Notes: generated by a model not told the origin, from the letters alone. A stretch of DNA of 64,000 nt from Crossaster papposus (GCA_037893245.1 JBAIAA010001137.1:186001-250000), one strand, 5' to 3'; counted from the first letter of the stretch, positions 1 to 12,599 are shown. Numbers and translations are program-made.

Positions 1-477
1 CTCAGACTGATCAGTTGGAACAGCAGATGTAGAAGACAGAGATAGAGTATATCCACGTGTCTAATCTACACCTCACTCAGCCTGCTTAGAAGGAACAGCA
101 GAGGTAGAAGACAGATATAGAGTATATCCACGTGTCTCGCTCAGCCTGCTCAGAAGGAACAGCAGAGGTAGAAGACAGAGATAGAGTATATCCACGTGTC
201 TGATCTACACCTCACTCAGCCTGCTCAGAAAGAACAGCAGAGGGGGAAGACAGAGATAGAGTATATCCAAGTGTCTCACTCAGCCTGCGCAGAAGGAACA
301 ACAGATGTAGAAGACAGAGATAGAGTATTTCCACGTGTCTCACTCAGCCTGCTCAGAAGGAACAGCAGAGGTAGAAGGCAGAGATAGAGTATATCCACGT
401 GTCTGATATACACCTCAGTCAGCCTGATCAGAAGGAACAGCAGAGGTAGAAGACAGAGATAGAGTATATCCACGTGT

Positions 478-541
478 CTCACTCAGCCTGCTCAGAAGGA
501 ACAGCAGAGGTAGAAGACAGAGATAGAGTATATCCACGTGT
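478..541 (+). repeat. Reference 64-bp monomer
   Basis: A clean example of the commonest monomer, from CTCACTCAGC to GTGT. Composition is C14 T11 A22 G17 (48% GC, 61% purine on this strand). Internal features are a CTCAG direct repeat near the left end, a 5-bp inverted repeat CTGCT/AGCAG separated by 10 bases, a GATAGAG block, an AT-rich TATAT and a terminal CACGTG palindrome at 535-540. The next monomer starts at 542 with no spacer. The start of the monomer is my choice; any rotation is equally valid. Confidence 0.95.
535..540. other. CACGTG palindrome (E-box hexamer), example of a per-monomer site
   Basis: This is one representative of a site that occurs once in nearly every monomer, about every 64 or 75 bp across the window. 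CACGTG is the canonical E-box bound by bHLH-leucine-zipper factors of the MYC/MAX/USF type in animals, and it contains a CpG that could be methylated. Altered versions occur at fixed positions (CAAGTG, CATGTG, CCCGTG). Nothing in the sequence proves that it is bound, and a satellite will multiply any chance motif in its founder monomer. Confidence 0.6.
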
Positions 542-2079
542 CTCACTCAGCCTGCTCAGAAGGAACAACAGAGGTAGACGACAGAGATAGAGTATATCCA
601 CGTGTCTCACTCAGCCTGCTCAGAAGGAACAGCAGAGGTAGAAGACAGAGATAGAGTATATCCACGTGTCTCACTCAGCCTGCTCAGAAGGAACAGCAGA
701 GGTACAAGACAGAGATAGAGTATATCCACGTGTCTCACTCAGCCTGCTCAAAAGGAACAGCAGAGGTAGAAGACAGAGATAGAGTATATCCACGTGTCTC
801 ACTCAGCCTGCTCAGAAGGAACAGCAGAGGTAGGAGACAGAGATAGAGTATATCCACGTGTCTGATCTACACCTCACTCAGACTGCTCAGAAGGAACAGC
901 AGAGGTAGAAGACAGCGATAGAGCATATCCAAGTGTCTCACTCAGCCTGCTCAGAAGGAACAGCAGAGGTACAATACAGAGATAGAGTATATCCACGTGT
1001 CTCACTCAGCCTGCTCAAAAGGAACAGCAGAGGTAGAAGACAGAGATAGAGTATATCCACGTGTCTCACTCAGCCTGCTCAGAAGGAACAGCAGAGGTAG
1101 AAGACAGAGATAGAGTATATCCACGTGTCTCGCTCAGCCTACTCAGAAGGAACAGCAGACGTAGAAGACAGAGATAAAGTATATGCACGTGTCTGATCTA
1201 CACCTCACTCAGCCTGCTCAGAAGGAACAGCAGAGGTAGAAGACAGAGATAGAGTATATCCACGTGTCTCACTCAGCCTGCTCAGAAGGAACAGCAGATG
1301 TAGAAGACAGAGATAGAGTATATCCACGTGTCTCGCTCAGCCTGCTCAGAAGGAACAGCAGAGGTAGAAGACAGAGATAAAGTATATCCACGTGTCTGAT
1401 CTACACCTCCCTCAGCCTGCTCAGAAGGAACAGCAGAGGTAGAAGACAGAGATAGAGTATATCCACGTGTCTCACTCAGCCTGCTCAGAGGGAACAGCAG
1501 AGGTAGAAGACAGAGATAAAGTATATCCACGTGTCTGATCTACACCTCACTCAGCCTGCTCAGAAGGAACAGCAGAGGTAGAAGACAGAGAAAGAGTATA
1601 TCCACGTGTCTCACTCAGCCTGCTCAGAAGGAACAGCAGAGGTAGAAAACAGAGATAGAGTATATCCACGTGTCTCACTCAGCCTGCTCATAGGGAACAG
1701 CAGAGGTAGAAGACAGAGATATAGTATATCCACGTGTCTCGCTCAGCCTGCTCAGAAGGAACAGCAGAGGTAGAAGACAGAGATAAAGTATATCCACGTG
1801 TCTGATCTACACCTCACTCAGCCTGCTCAGAAGGAACAGCAGAGGTAGGAGACAGAGATAGAGTATATCCACGTGACTGATCTACACCTCACTCAGACTG
1901 CTCAGAAGGAACAGCAGAGGTTGAAGACAGAGATAGGGCATATCCAAGTGTCTCACTCAGCCTGCTCAGAAGGAACAGCAGAGGTAGAAGACAGAGATAG
2001 AGTATATCCACGTGTCTCGCTCAGCCTGCTCAGAAGGAACAGCAGAGGTAGAAGACTGAGATAAAGTATATTCACGTGT

Positions 2080-2154
2080 CTGATCTACACCTCACTCAGC
2101 CTGCTCAGAAGGAACAGCAGAGGTAGAAGACAGAGATAGAGTATATCCACGTGT
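2080..2154 (+). repeat. Reference 75-bp monomer
   Basis: This is the 64-mer with CTGATCTACAC added between GTGT and CTCACTCAG. The two forms are interspersed throughout. The ratio differs by region: the 823-bp unit at 13994-14816 has seven 64-mers and five 75-mers, while the satellite part of the 3835-bp period near the right end fits about twenty-one 64-mers and twenty-five 75-mers. The 11-bp block appears as CTGATCTACAC, CTGATATACAC or CTAATCTACAC depending on position in the higher-order unit. The difference of 11 bp is close to one turn of B-DNA. Confidence 0.95.
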
Positions 2155-5100
2155 CTCAATCAGCCTGCTCAGAAGGAACAGCAGATGTAGAAGACAGAGA
2201 TAGAGTATATCCACGTGTCTAATCTACACCCCACTCAGCCTGCTCAGAAGGAACAGCAGAGGTAGAAGACAGAGATAAAGTATATCCACGTGTCTGATCT
2301 ACACCTCACTCAGCCTGCTCAGAAGGAACAGCAGAGGTAGAAGACAGAGATAGAGTATATCCACGTGTCTCACTCAGCCTGCTCAGAAGGAACAGCAGAG
2401 GTAGGAGACAAAGATAGAGTATATCCACGTGTCTGATCTACACCTCACTCAGACTGCTCAGAAGGAACAGCAGAGGTAGAAGACAGCGATAGAGCATATC
2501 CAAGTGTCTCACTCAGCCTGCTCAGAAGGAACAGCAGAGGTAGAAGACAGAGATAGAGTATATCCACGTGTCTCGCTCAGCCTGCTCAGAAGGAACAGCA
2601 GAGGTAGAAGACAGAGATAAAGTATATTCACGTGTCTGATCTACACCTCACTCAGCCTGCTCAGAAGGAACAGCAGAGGTAGAAGACAGAGATAGAGTAT
2701 ATCCACGTGTCTGATCTACACCTCACTCAGACTGCTCAGAAGGAACAGCAGAGGTTGAGGACAGAGATAGGGCATATCCAAGTGTCTCACTCAGCCTGCT
2801 CAGAAGGAACAGCAGAGGTAGAAGACAGAGATAGAGTATATCCACGTGTCTCGCTCAGCCTGCTCAGAAGGAACAGCAGAGGTACAAGACAGAGATAGAG
2901 TATATCCACGTGTCTCACTCAGCCTGCTCAGAAGGAACAGCAGAGGTAGAAGACAGAGATAGAGTATATCCACGTGTCTCACTCAGCCTGCTCAGAAGGA
3001 ACAGCAGAGGTAGGAGACAGAGATAGAGTATATCCACGTGTCTGATCTACACCTCACTCAGACTGCTCAGAAGGAACAGCAGAGGTAGAAGACAGCGATA
3101 GAGCATATCCAAGTGTCTCACTCAGCCTGCTCAGAAGGAACAGCAGAGGTAGAAGACAGAGATAGAGTATATCCACGTGTCTCGCTCAGCCTACTCAGAA
3201 GGAACAGCAGAGGTAGAAGACAGAGATAAAGTATATTCACGTGTCTGATCTACACCTCACTCAGCCTGCTCAGAAGGAACAGCAGAGGTAGAAGACAGAG
3301 ATAGAGTATATCCACGTGTCTCACTCAGCCTGCTCAGAAGGAACAGCAGATGTAGAAGACAGAGATAGAGTATATCCACGTGTCTCGCTCAGCCTGCTCA
3401 GAAGGAACAGCAGAGGTAGAAGACAGAGATAAAGTATATCCACGTGTCTGATCTACACCTCACTCAGCCTGCTCAGAAGGAACAGCAGAGGTAGAAGACA
3501 GAGATAGAGTATATCCACGTGTCTCACTCAGCCTGCTCAGAGGGAACAGCAGAGGTAGAAGACAGAGATAGAGTATATCCACGTGTCTCGCTCAGCCTGC
3601 TCAGAAGGAACAGCAGAGGTAGAAGACAGAGATAGAGTATATCCACGTGTCTCAATCAGCCTGCTCAGAAGGAACAGCAGATGTAGAAGACAGAGATAGA
3701 GTATATCCACGTGTCTAATCTACACCCCACTCAGCCTGCTCAGAAGGAACAGCAGAGGTAGAAGACAGAGATAAAGTATATCCACGTGTCTGATCTACAC
3801 CTCACTCAGCCTGCTCAGAAGGAACAGCAGAGGTAGAAGACAGAGATAGAGTATATCCACGTGTCTGATCTACACCTCACTCAGCCTGCTCAGAAGGAAC
3901 AGCAGAGGGAGAAGACGGAGATAGGGTATATCCACGTGTCTCGCTCAGCCTGCTCAGAAGGAACAGCAGAGGTAGAAGACAGAGATAGAGTATATCCACG
4001 TGTCTCACTCAGCCTGCTCAGAAGGAACAGCAGGGGTAGAAGGCAGAGATAGAGTATATCCACGTGTCTCACTCAGCCCGCTCAGAAGGAACAGCAGAGG
4101 TAGAAGACAGAGATAGAGTATATCCACGTGTCTGATATACACCTCACTCAACCTGCTCAGAAGGAACAGCAGAGGTAGAAGACAGAGATAGAGTATATCC
4201 ACGTGTCTCACTCAGCCTGCTCAGAAGGAACAGCAGAGATAGGAGACAGAGATAGAGTATATCCACGTGTCTGATCTACACCTCACTCAGACTGCTCAGA
4301 AGGAACAGCAGAGGTTGAAGACAGAGATAGAGCATATCCAAGTGTCTCACTCAGCCTGCTCAGAAGGAACAGCAGAGGTAGAAGACAGAGATAGAGTATA
4401 TCCACGTGTCTCACTCAGCCTGCTCAGAAGGAACAGCAGAGGTAGAAGACAGAGATAGAGTATATCCACGTGTCTCACTCAGCCTGCTCAGAAGGAACAG
4501 CAGAGATAGAAGACAGAGATAGAGTATATCCACGTGTCTCACTCAGCCTGCTCAGAAGGAACAGCAGAGGTAGAAGACTGAGATAAAGTATATTCACGTG
4601 TCTGATCTACACCTCACTCAGCCTGCTCAGAAGGAACAGCAGAGGTAGAAGACAGAGATAGAGTATATCCATGTGTCTCAATCAGCCTGCTCAGAAGGAA
4701 CAGCAGATGTAGAAGACAGAGATAGAGTATATCCACGTGTCTAATCTACACCCCACTCAGCCTGCTCAGAAGGAACAGCAGAGGTAGAAGACAGAGATAA
4801 AGTATATCCACGTGTCTGATCTACACCTCACTCAGCCTGCTCAGAAGGAACAGCAGAGGTAGAAGACAGAGATAGAGTATATCCACGTGTCTCACTCAGC
4901 CTGCTCAGAAGGAACAGCAGAGGTAGGAGACAAAGATAGAGTATATCCACGTGTCTGATCTACACCTCACTCAGACTGCTCAGAAGGAACAGCAGAGGTA
5001 GAAGACAGCGATAGAGCATATCCAAGTGTCTCACTCAGCCTGCTCAGAAGGAACAGCAGAGGTAGAAGACAGAGATAGAGTATATCCACGTGTCTCGCTC

Positions 5101-8100
5101 AGCCTGCTCAGAAGGAACAGCAGAGGTAGAAGACAGAGATAAAGTATATTCACGTGTCTGATCTACACCTCACTCAGCCTGCTCAGAAGGAACAGCAGAG
5201 GTAGAAGACAGAGATAGAGTATATCCACGTGTCTGATCCACACCTCACTCAGACTGCTCAGAAGGAACAGCAGAGGTTGAAGACAGAGATAGGGCATATC
5301 CAAGTGTCTCACTCAGCCTGCTCAGAAGGAACAGCAGAGGTAGAAGACAGAGATAGAGTATATCCACGTGTCTCGCTCAGCCTGCTCAGAAGGAACAGCA
5401 GAGGTACAAGACAGAGATAGAGTATATCCACGTGTCTCACTCAGCCTGCTCAGAAGGAACAGCAGAGGTAGGAGACAGAGATAGAGTATATCCACGTGTC
5501 TGATCTACACCTCACTCAGACTGCTCAGAAGGAACAGCAGAGGTAGAAGACAGCGATAGAGCATATCCAAGTGTCTCACTCAGCCTGCTCAGAAGGAACA
5601 GCAGAGGTAGAAGACAGAGATAGAGTATATCCACGTGTCTCGCTCAGCCTACTCAGAAGGAACAGCAGAGGTAGAAGACAGAGATAAAGTATATTCACGT
5701 GTCTGATCTACACCTCACTCAGCCTGCTCAGAAGGAACAGCAGAGGTAGAAGACAGAGATAGAGTATATCCACGTGTCTCACTCAGCCTGCTCAGAAGGA
5801 ACAGCAGATGTAGAAGACAGAGATAGAGTATATCCACGTGTCTCGCTCAGCCTGCTCAGAAGGAACAGCAGAGGTAGAAGACAGAGATAAAGTATATCCA
5901 CGTGTCTGATCTACACCTCACTCAGCCTGCTCAGAAGGAACAGCAGAGGTAGAAGACAGAGATAGAGTATATCCACGTGTCTCACTCAGCCTGCTCAGAG
6001 GGAACAGCAGAGGTAGAAGACAGAGATAGAGTATATCCACGTGTCTCGCTCAGCCTGCTCAGAAGGAACAGCAGAGGTAGAAGACAGAGATAGAGTATAT
6101 CCACGTGTCTCAATCAGCCTGCTCAGAAGGAACAGCAGATGTAGAAGACAGAGATAGAGTATATCCACGTGTCTAATCTACACCCCACTCAGCCTGCTCA
6201 GAAGGAACAGCAGAGGTAGAAGACAGAGATAAAGTATATCCACGTGTCTGATCTACACCTCACTCAGCCTGCTCAGAAGGAACAGCAGAGGTAGAAGACA
6301 GAGATAGAGTATATCCACGTGTCTGATCTACACCTCACTCAGCCTGCTCAGAAGGAACAGCAGAGGGAGAAGACGGAGATAGGGTATATCCACGTGTCTC
6401 GCTCAGCCTGCTCAGAAGGAACAGCAGAGGTAGGAGACAGAGATAGAGTATATCCACGTGTCTGATCTACACCTCACTCAGACTGCTCAGAAGGAACAGC
6501 AGAGGTAGAAGACAGCGATAGAGCATATCCAAGTGTCTCACTCAGCCTGCTCAGAAGGAACAGCAGAGGTAGAAGACAGAGATAGAGTATATCCACGTGT
6601 CTCGCTCAGCCTACTCAGAAGGAACAGCAGAGGTAGAAGACAGAGATAAAGTATATTCACGTGTCTGATCTACACCTCACTCAGCCTGCTCAGAAGGAAC
6701 AGCAGAGGTAGAAGACAGAGATAGAGTATATCCACGTGTCTCACTCAGCCTGCTCAGAAGGAACAGCAGATGTAGAAGACAGAGATAGAGTATATCCACG
6801 TGTCTCGCTCAGCCTGCTCAGAAGGAACAGCAGAGGTAGAAGACAGAGATAAAGTATATCCACGTGTCTGATCTACACCTCACTCAGCCTGCTCAGAAGG
6901 AACAGCAGAGGTAGAAGACAGAGATAGAGTATATCCACGTGTCTCACTCAGCCTGCTCAGAGGGAACAGCAGAGGTAGAAGACAGAGATAGAGTATATCC
7001 ACGTGTCTCGCTCAGCCTGCTCAGAAGGAACAGCAGAGGTAGAAGACAGAGATAGAGTATATCCACGTGTCTCAATCAGCCTGCTCAGAAGGAACAGCAG
7101 ATGTAGAAGACAGAGATAGAGTATATCCACGTGTCTAATCTACACCCCACTCAGCCTGCTCAGAAGGAACAGCAGAGGTAGAAGACAGAGATAAAGTATA
7201 TCCACGTGTCTGATCTACACCTCACTCAGCCTGCTCAGAAGGAACAGCAGAGGTAGAAGACAGAGATAGAGTATATCCACGTGTCTGATCTACACCTCAC
7301 TCAGCCTGCTCAGAAGGAACAGCAGAGGGAGAAGACGGAGATAGGGTATATCCACGTGTCTCGCTCAGCCTGCTCAGAAGGAACAGCAGAGGTAGAAGAC
7401 AGAGATAGAGTATATCCACGTGTCTCACTCAGCCTGCTCAGAAGGAACAGCAGGGGTAGAAGGCAGAGATAGAGTATATCCACGTGTCTCACTCAGCCCG
7501 CTCAGAAGGAACAGCAGAGGTAGAAGACAGAGATAGAGTATATCCACGTGTCTGATATACACCTCACTCAACCTGCTCAGAAGGAACAGCAGAGGTAGAA
7601 GACAGAGATAGAGTATATCCACGTGTCTCACTCAGCCTGCTCAGAAGGAACAGCAGAGATAGGAGACAGAGATAGAGTATATCCACGTGTCTGATCTACA
7701 CCTCACTCAGACTGCTCAGAAGGAACAGCAGAGGTTGAAGACAGAGATAGAGCATATCCAAGTGTCTCACTCAGCCTGCTCAGAAGGAACAGCAGAGGTA
7801 GAAGACAGAGATAGAGTATATCCACGTGTCTCACTCAGCCTGCTCAGAAGGAACAGCAGAGGTAGAAGACAGAGATAGAGTATATCCACGTGTCTCACTC
7901 AGCCTGCTCAGAAGGAACAGCAGAGATAGAAGACAGAGATAGAGTATATCCACGTGTCTCACTCAGCCTGCTCAGAAGGAACAGCAGAGGTAGAAGACTG
8001 AGATAAAGTATATTCACGTGTCTGATCTACACCTCACTCAGCCTGCTCAGAAGGAACAGCAGAGGTAGAAGACAGAGATAGAGTATATCCACGTGTCTCA

Positions 8101-11100
8101 ATCAGCCTGCTCAGAAGGAACAGCAGATGTAGAAGACAGAGATAGAGTATATCCACGTGTCTAATCTACACCCCACTCAGCCTGCTCAGAAGGAACAGCA
8201 GAGGTAGAAGACAGAGATAAAGTATATCCACGTGTCTGATCTACACCTCACTCAGCCTGCTCAGAAGGAACAGCAGAGGTAGAAGACAGAGATAGAGTAT
8301 ATCCACGTGTCTCACTCAGCCTGCTCAGAAGGAACAGCAGAGGTAGGAGACAAAGATAGAGTATATCCACGTGTCTGATCTACACCTCACTCAGACTGCT
8401 CAGAAGGAACAGCAGAGGTAGAAGACAGCGATAGAGCATATCCAAGTGTCTCACTCAGCCTGCTCAGAAGGAACAGCAGAGGTAGAAGACAGAGATAGAG
8501 TATATCCACGTGTCTCGCTCAGCCTGCTCAGAAGGAACAGCAGAGGTAGAAGACAGAGATAAAGTATATTCACGTGTCTGATCTACACCTCACTCAGCCT
8601 GCTCAGAAGGAACAGCAGAGGTAGAAGACAGAGATAGAGTATATCCACGTGTCTGATCTACACCTCACTCAGACTGCTCAGAAGGAACAGCAGAGGTTGA
8701 AGACAGAGATAGGGCATATCCAAGTGTCTCACTCAGCCTGCTCAGAAGGAACAGCAGAGGTAGAAGACAGAGATAGAGTATATCCACGTGTCTGATATAC
8801 ACCTCACTCAACCTGCTCAGAAGGAACAGCAGAGGTAGAAGACAGAGATAGAGTATATCCACGTGTCTCACTCAGCCTGCTCAGAAGGAACAGCAGAGAT
8901 AGGAGACAGAGATAGAGTATATCCACGTGTCTGATCTACACCTCACTCAGACTGCTCAGAAGGAACAGCAGAGGTTGAAGACAGAGATAGAGCATATCCA
9001 AGTGTCTCACTCAGCCTGCTCAGAAGGAACAGCAGAGGTAGAAGACAGAGATAGAGTATATCCACGTGTCTCACTCAGCCTGCTCAGAAGGAACAGCAGA
9101 GGTAGAAGACAGAGATAGAGTATATCCACGTGTCTCACTCAGCCTGCTCAGAAGGAACAGCAGAGATAGAAGACAGAGATAGAGTATATCCACGTGTCTC
9201 ACTCAGCCTGCTCAGAAGGAACAGCAGAGGTAGAAGACTGAGATAAAGTATATTCACGTGTCTGATCTACACCTCACTCAGCCTGCTCAGAAGGAACAGC
9301 AGAGGTAGAAGACAGAGATAGAGTATATCCACGTGTCTCAATCAGCCTGCTCAGAAGGAACAGCAGATGTAGAAGACAGAGATAGAGTATATCCACGTGT
9401 CTAATCTACACCCCACTCAGCCTGCTCAGAAGGAACAGCAGAGGTAGAAGACAGAGATAAAGTATATCCACGTGTCTGATCTACACCTCACTCAGCCTGC
9501 TCAGAAGGAACAGCAGAGGTAGAAGACAGAGATAGAGTATATCCACGTGTCTCACTCAGCCTGCTCAGAAGGAACAGCAGAGGTAGGAGACAAAGATAGA
9601 GTATATCCACGTGTCTGATCTACACCTCACTCAGACTGCTCAGAAGGAACAGCAGAGGTAGAAGACAGCGATAGAGCATATCCAAGTGTCTCACTCAGCC
9701 TGCTCAGAAGGAACAGCAGAGGTAGAAGACAGAGATAGAGTATATCCACGTGTCTCGCTCAGCCTGCTCAGAAGGAACAGCAGAGGTAGAAGACAGAGAT
9801 AAAGTATATTCACGTGTCTGATCTACACCTCACTCAGCCTGCTCAGAAGGAACAGCAGAGGTAGAAGACAGAGATAGAGTATATCCACGTGTCTGATCTA
9901 CACCTCACTCAGACTGCTCAGAAGGAACAGCAGAGGTTGAAGACAGAGATAGGGCATATCCAAGTGTCTCACTCAGCCTGCTCAGAAGGAACATCAGAGG
10001 TAGAAGACAGAGATAGAGTATATCCACGTGTCTCGCTCAGCCTGCTCAGAAGGAACAGCAGAGGTACAAGACAGAGATGGAGTATATCCACGTGTCTCAC
10101 TCAGCCTGCTCAGAAGGAACAGCAGAGGTAGGAGACAGAGATAGAGTATATCCACGTGTCTGATCTACACCTCACTCAGACTGCTCAGAAGGAACAGCAG
10201 AAGTAGAAGACAGCGATAGAGCATATCCAAGTGTCTCACTCAGCCTGCCCCGAAGGAACAGCAGAAGTAGAAGACAGAGATAGAGTATATCCACGTGTCT
10301 CGCTCAGCCTACTCAGAAGGAACAGCAGAGGTAGAAGACAGAGATAAAGTATATTCACGTGTCTGATCTACACCTCACTCAGCCTGCTCAGAAGGAACAG
10401 CAGAGGTAGAAGACAGAGATAGAGTATATCCACGTGTCTCACTCAGCCTGCTCAGAAGGAACAGCAGATGTAGAAGACAGAGATAGAGTATATCCACGTG
10501 TCTCGCTCAGCCTGCTCAGAAGGAACAGCAGAGGTAGAAGACAGAGATAAAGTATATCCACGTGTCTGATCTACACCTCACTCAGCCTGCTCAGAAGGAA
10601 CAGCAGAGGTAGAAGACAGAGATAGAGTATATCCACGTGTCTCGCTCAGCCTGCTCAGAAGGAACAGCAGAGGTAGAAGACAGAGATAGAGTATATCCAC
10701 GTGTCTCAATCAGCCTGCTCAGAAGGAACAGCAGATGTAGAAGACAGAGATAGAGTATATCCACGTGTCTAATCTACACCCCACTCAGCCTGCTCAGAAG
10801 GAACAGCAGAGGTAGAAGACAGAGATAAAGTATATCCACGTGTCTGATCTACACCTCACTCAGCCTGCTCAGAAGGAACAGCAGAGGTAGAAGACAGAGA
10901 TAGAGTATATCCACGTGTCTGATCTACACCTCACTCAGCCTGCTCAGAAGGAACAGCAGAGGGAGAAGACGGAGATAGGGTATATCCACGTGTCTCGCTC
11001 AGCCTGCTCAAAAGGAACAGCAGAGGTAGAAGACAGAGATAGAGTATATCCACGTGTCTCACTCAGCCTGCTCAGAAGGAACAGCAGGGGTAGAAGGCAG

Positions 11101-11794
11101 AGATAGAGTATATCCACGTGTCTCACTCAGCCCGCTCAGAAGGAACAGCAGAGGTAGAAGACAGAGATAGAGTATATCCACGTGTCTGATATACACCTCA
11201 CTCAACCTGCTCAGAAGGAACAGCAGAGGTAGAAGACAGAGATAGAGTATATCCACGTGTCTCACTCAGCCTGCTCAGAAGGAACAGCAGAGATAGGAGA
11301 CAGAGATAGAGTATATCCACGTGTCTGATCTACACCTCACTCAGACTGCTCAGAAGGAACAGCAGAGGTTGAAGACAGAGATAGAGCATATCCAAGTGTC
11401 TCACTCAGCCTGCTCAGAAGGAACAGCAGAGGTAGAAGACAGAGATAGAGTATATCCACGTGTCTCACTCAGCCTGCTCAGAAGGAACAGCAGAGGTAGA
11501 AGACAGAGATAGAGTATATCCACGTGTCTCACTCAGCCTGCTCAGAAGGAACAGCAGAGATAGAAGACAGAGATAGAGTATATCCACGTGTCTCACTCAG
11601 CCTGCTCAGAAGGAACAGCAGAGGTAGGAGACAGAGATAGAGTATATCCACGTGTCTGATCTACACCTCACTCAGACTGCTCAGAAGGAACAGCAGAGGT
11701 AGAAGACAGCGATAGAGCATATCCAAGTGTCTCACTCAGCCTGCTCAGAAGGAACAGCAGAGGTAGAAGACAGAGATAGAGTATATCCACGTGT

Positions 11795-11856
11795 CTCGCT
11801 CAGCCTACTCAGAAGGAACAGCAGAGGTAGAAGAAACACGCAGTATATCCACGTGT
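11795..11856 (+). repeat. Rare 62-bp monomer with AAACACGCAG block
   Basis: In this form the usual GAAGACAGAGATAGAG is replaced by GAAGAAACACGCAG, two bases shorter, before TATATCC. I found about 13 examples, with the marker near 11834, 13199, 15589, 28905, 30269, 31359, 32725, 35117, 36685, 39013, 41404, 43468 and 46052 (the last reads AAACCCGCAG). In most units of domain C it follows a monomer starting CTCGCTCAGCCTACTCAG, so it marks a fixed position in the higher-order repeat. Before 11.8 kb and after 46.1 kb I saw none, which makes it a domain marker. Confidence 0.9.
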
Positions 11857-12599
11857 CTCACTCAGCCTGCTCAGAAAGAACAGCAGAGGTAGAAGACAGA
11901 GATAGAGTATATCCACGTGTCTGATCTACACCTCACTCAACCTGCTCAGAAGGAACAGCAGAGGTAGAAGACAGAGATAGAGCATATCCACGTGTCTGAT
12001 CTACACCTCACTCAGCCTGCTCAGAAGGAACAGCAGAGGTAGAAGACAGAGATAGAGTATATCCACGTGTCTGATCTACACCTCACTCAGCCTGATCAGA
12101 AGGAACAGCAGATGTAGAAGACAGAGATAGAGTATATCCACGTGTCTAATCTACACCTCACTCAGCCTGCTTAGAAGGAACAGCAGAGGTAGAAGACAGA
12201 TATAGAGTATATCCACGTGTCTCTCTCAGCCTGCTCAGAGGGAACATCAGAGGTAGAAGACAGAGATAAAGTATATCCACGTGTCTGATCTACACCTCAC
12301 TCAGCCTGCTCGGAAGGAACAGCAGAGGTAGAAGACAGAGATAGAGTATATCCACGTGTCTCACTCAGCCTGCTCAGAAGGAACAGCAGAGGTACAAGAC
12401 AGAGATAGAGTATATCCACGTGTCTCACTCAGCCTGCTCAGAAGGAACAGCAGAGGTAGAAGACAGAGATAGAGTATATCCACGTGTCTCACTCAGCCTG
12501 CTCAGAAGGAACAGCAGGGGTAGAAGGCAGAGATAGAGTATATCCACGTGTCTCACTCAGCCTGCTCAGAAGGAACAGCAGAGGTAGAAGACAGAGATA

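Larger units (their letters stand above)
1..670. repeat. Right end of a domain D-type array
   Basis: The monomer order here matches blocks at about 43.7-44.3 kb, 46.3-46.9 kb, 48.1, 52.9, 55.7, 58.1 and 61.9 kb. Shared markers are a monomer with CAGAAAGAACAGCAGAGGGGG (near 225-245), then one with CTGCGCAGAAGGAACAACAG (near 286-304), then TATTTCC (near 327), a CTCAGTCAGCCTGATCAG monomer (near 413-431) and a GTAGACGACAG monomer (near 574-584). The best match is at an offset of 46305 bp. Colinearity fades after about 670. The window therefore begins inside, or at the edge of, another copy of the array seen on its right side. Confidence 0.75.
671..12488. repeat. Satellite domain B, first copy
   Basis: Higher-order units here are marked by a monomer with CAGAGGGAGAAGACGGAGATAG at 3901, 6359, 7321 and near 10955. 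The spacing of the full blocks is 3420 and 3634 bp. A 962-bp sub-period recurs (blocks at 4267 and 5229, 8927 and 9889, and markers 6359 and 7321). GATAAAG variants and CCCCACTCAG variants are frequent. No gene or mobile element is visible. The whole domain recurs from about 17.7 kb at an offset of 17072 bp with very few substitutions. Confidence 0.85.

Noticed and set aside
196..387. Family of 63-90-residue + strand open frames (for example 196-387, 1873-2064, 3861-4052, 43286-43558), each repeated many times.
   Set aside because: They start at GTG, which is not a normal eukaryotic start, and span just three to four satellite monomers. A 64-bp period shifts the frame by one each unit until it meets TAG in GGTAGAAG; the 90-residue versions only exist because a 62-bp monomer shifts the frame. 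They follow repeat geometry and not coding constraint.
276..482. Family of 60-85-residue reverse-strand open frames with Leu-rich, membrane-like stretches (for example 276-482, 4005-4211, 45056-45313).
   Set aside because: These are also GTG-started frames three to four monomers long. The hydrophobic look comes from translating the pyrimidine-rich complement of GAAGGAACAGCAGAGGTAGAAGAC. There is no promoter, no longer frame and no variation pattern of a gene.
2080..2154. tRNA-derived SINE or 5S rRNA origin of the monomer.
   Set aside because: No A box or GGTTCGA-type B box is visible, there is no terminator T run, and monomers are far shorter than a SINE and purely tandem.
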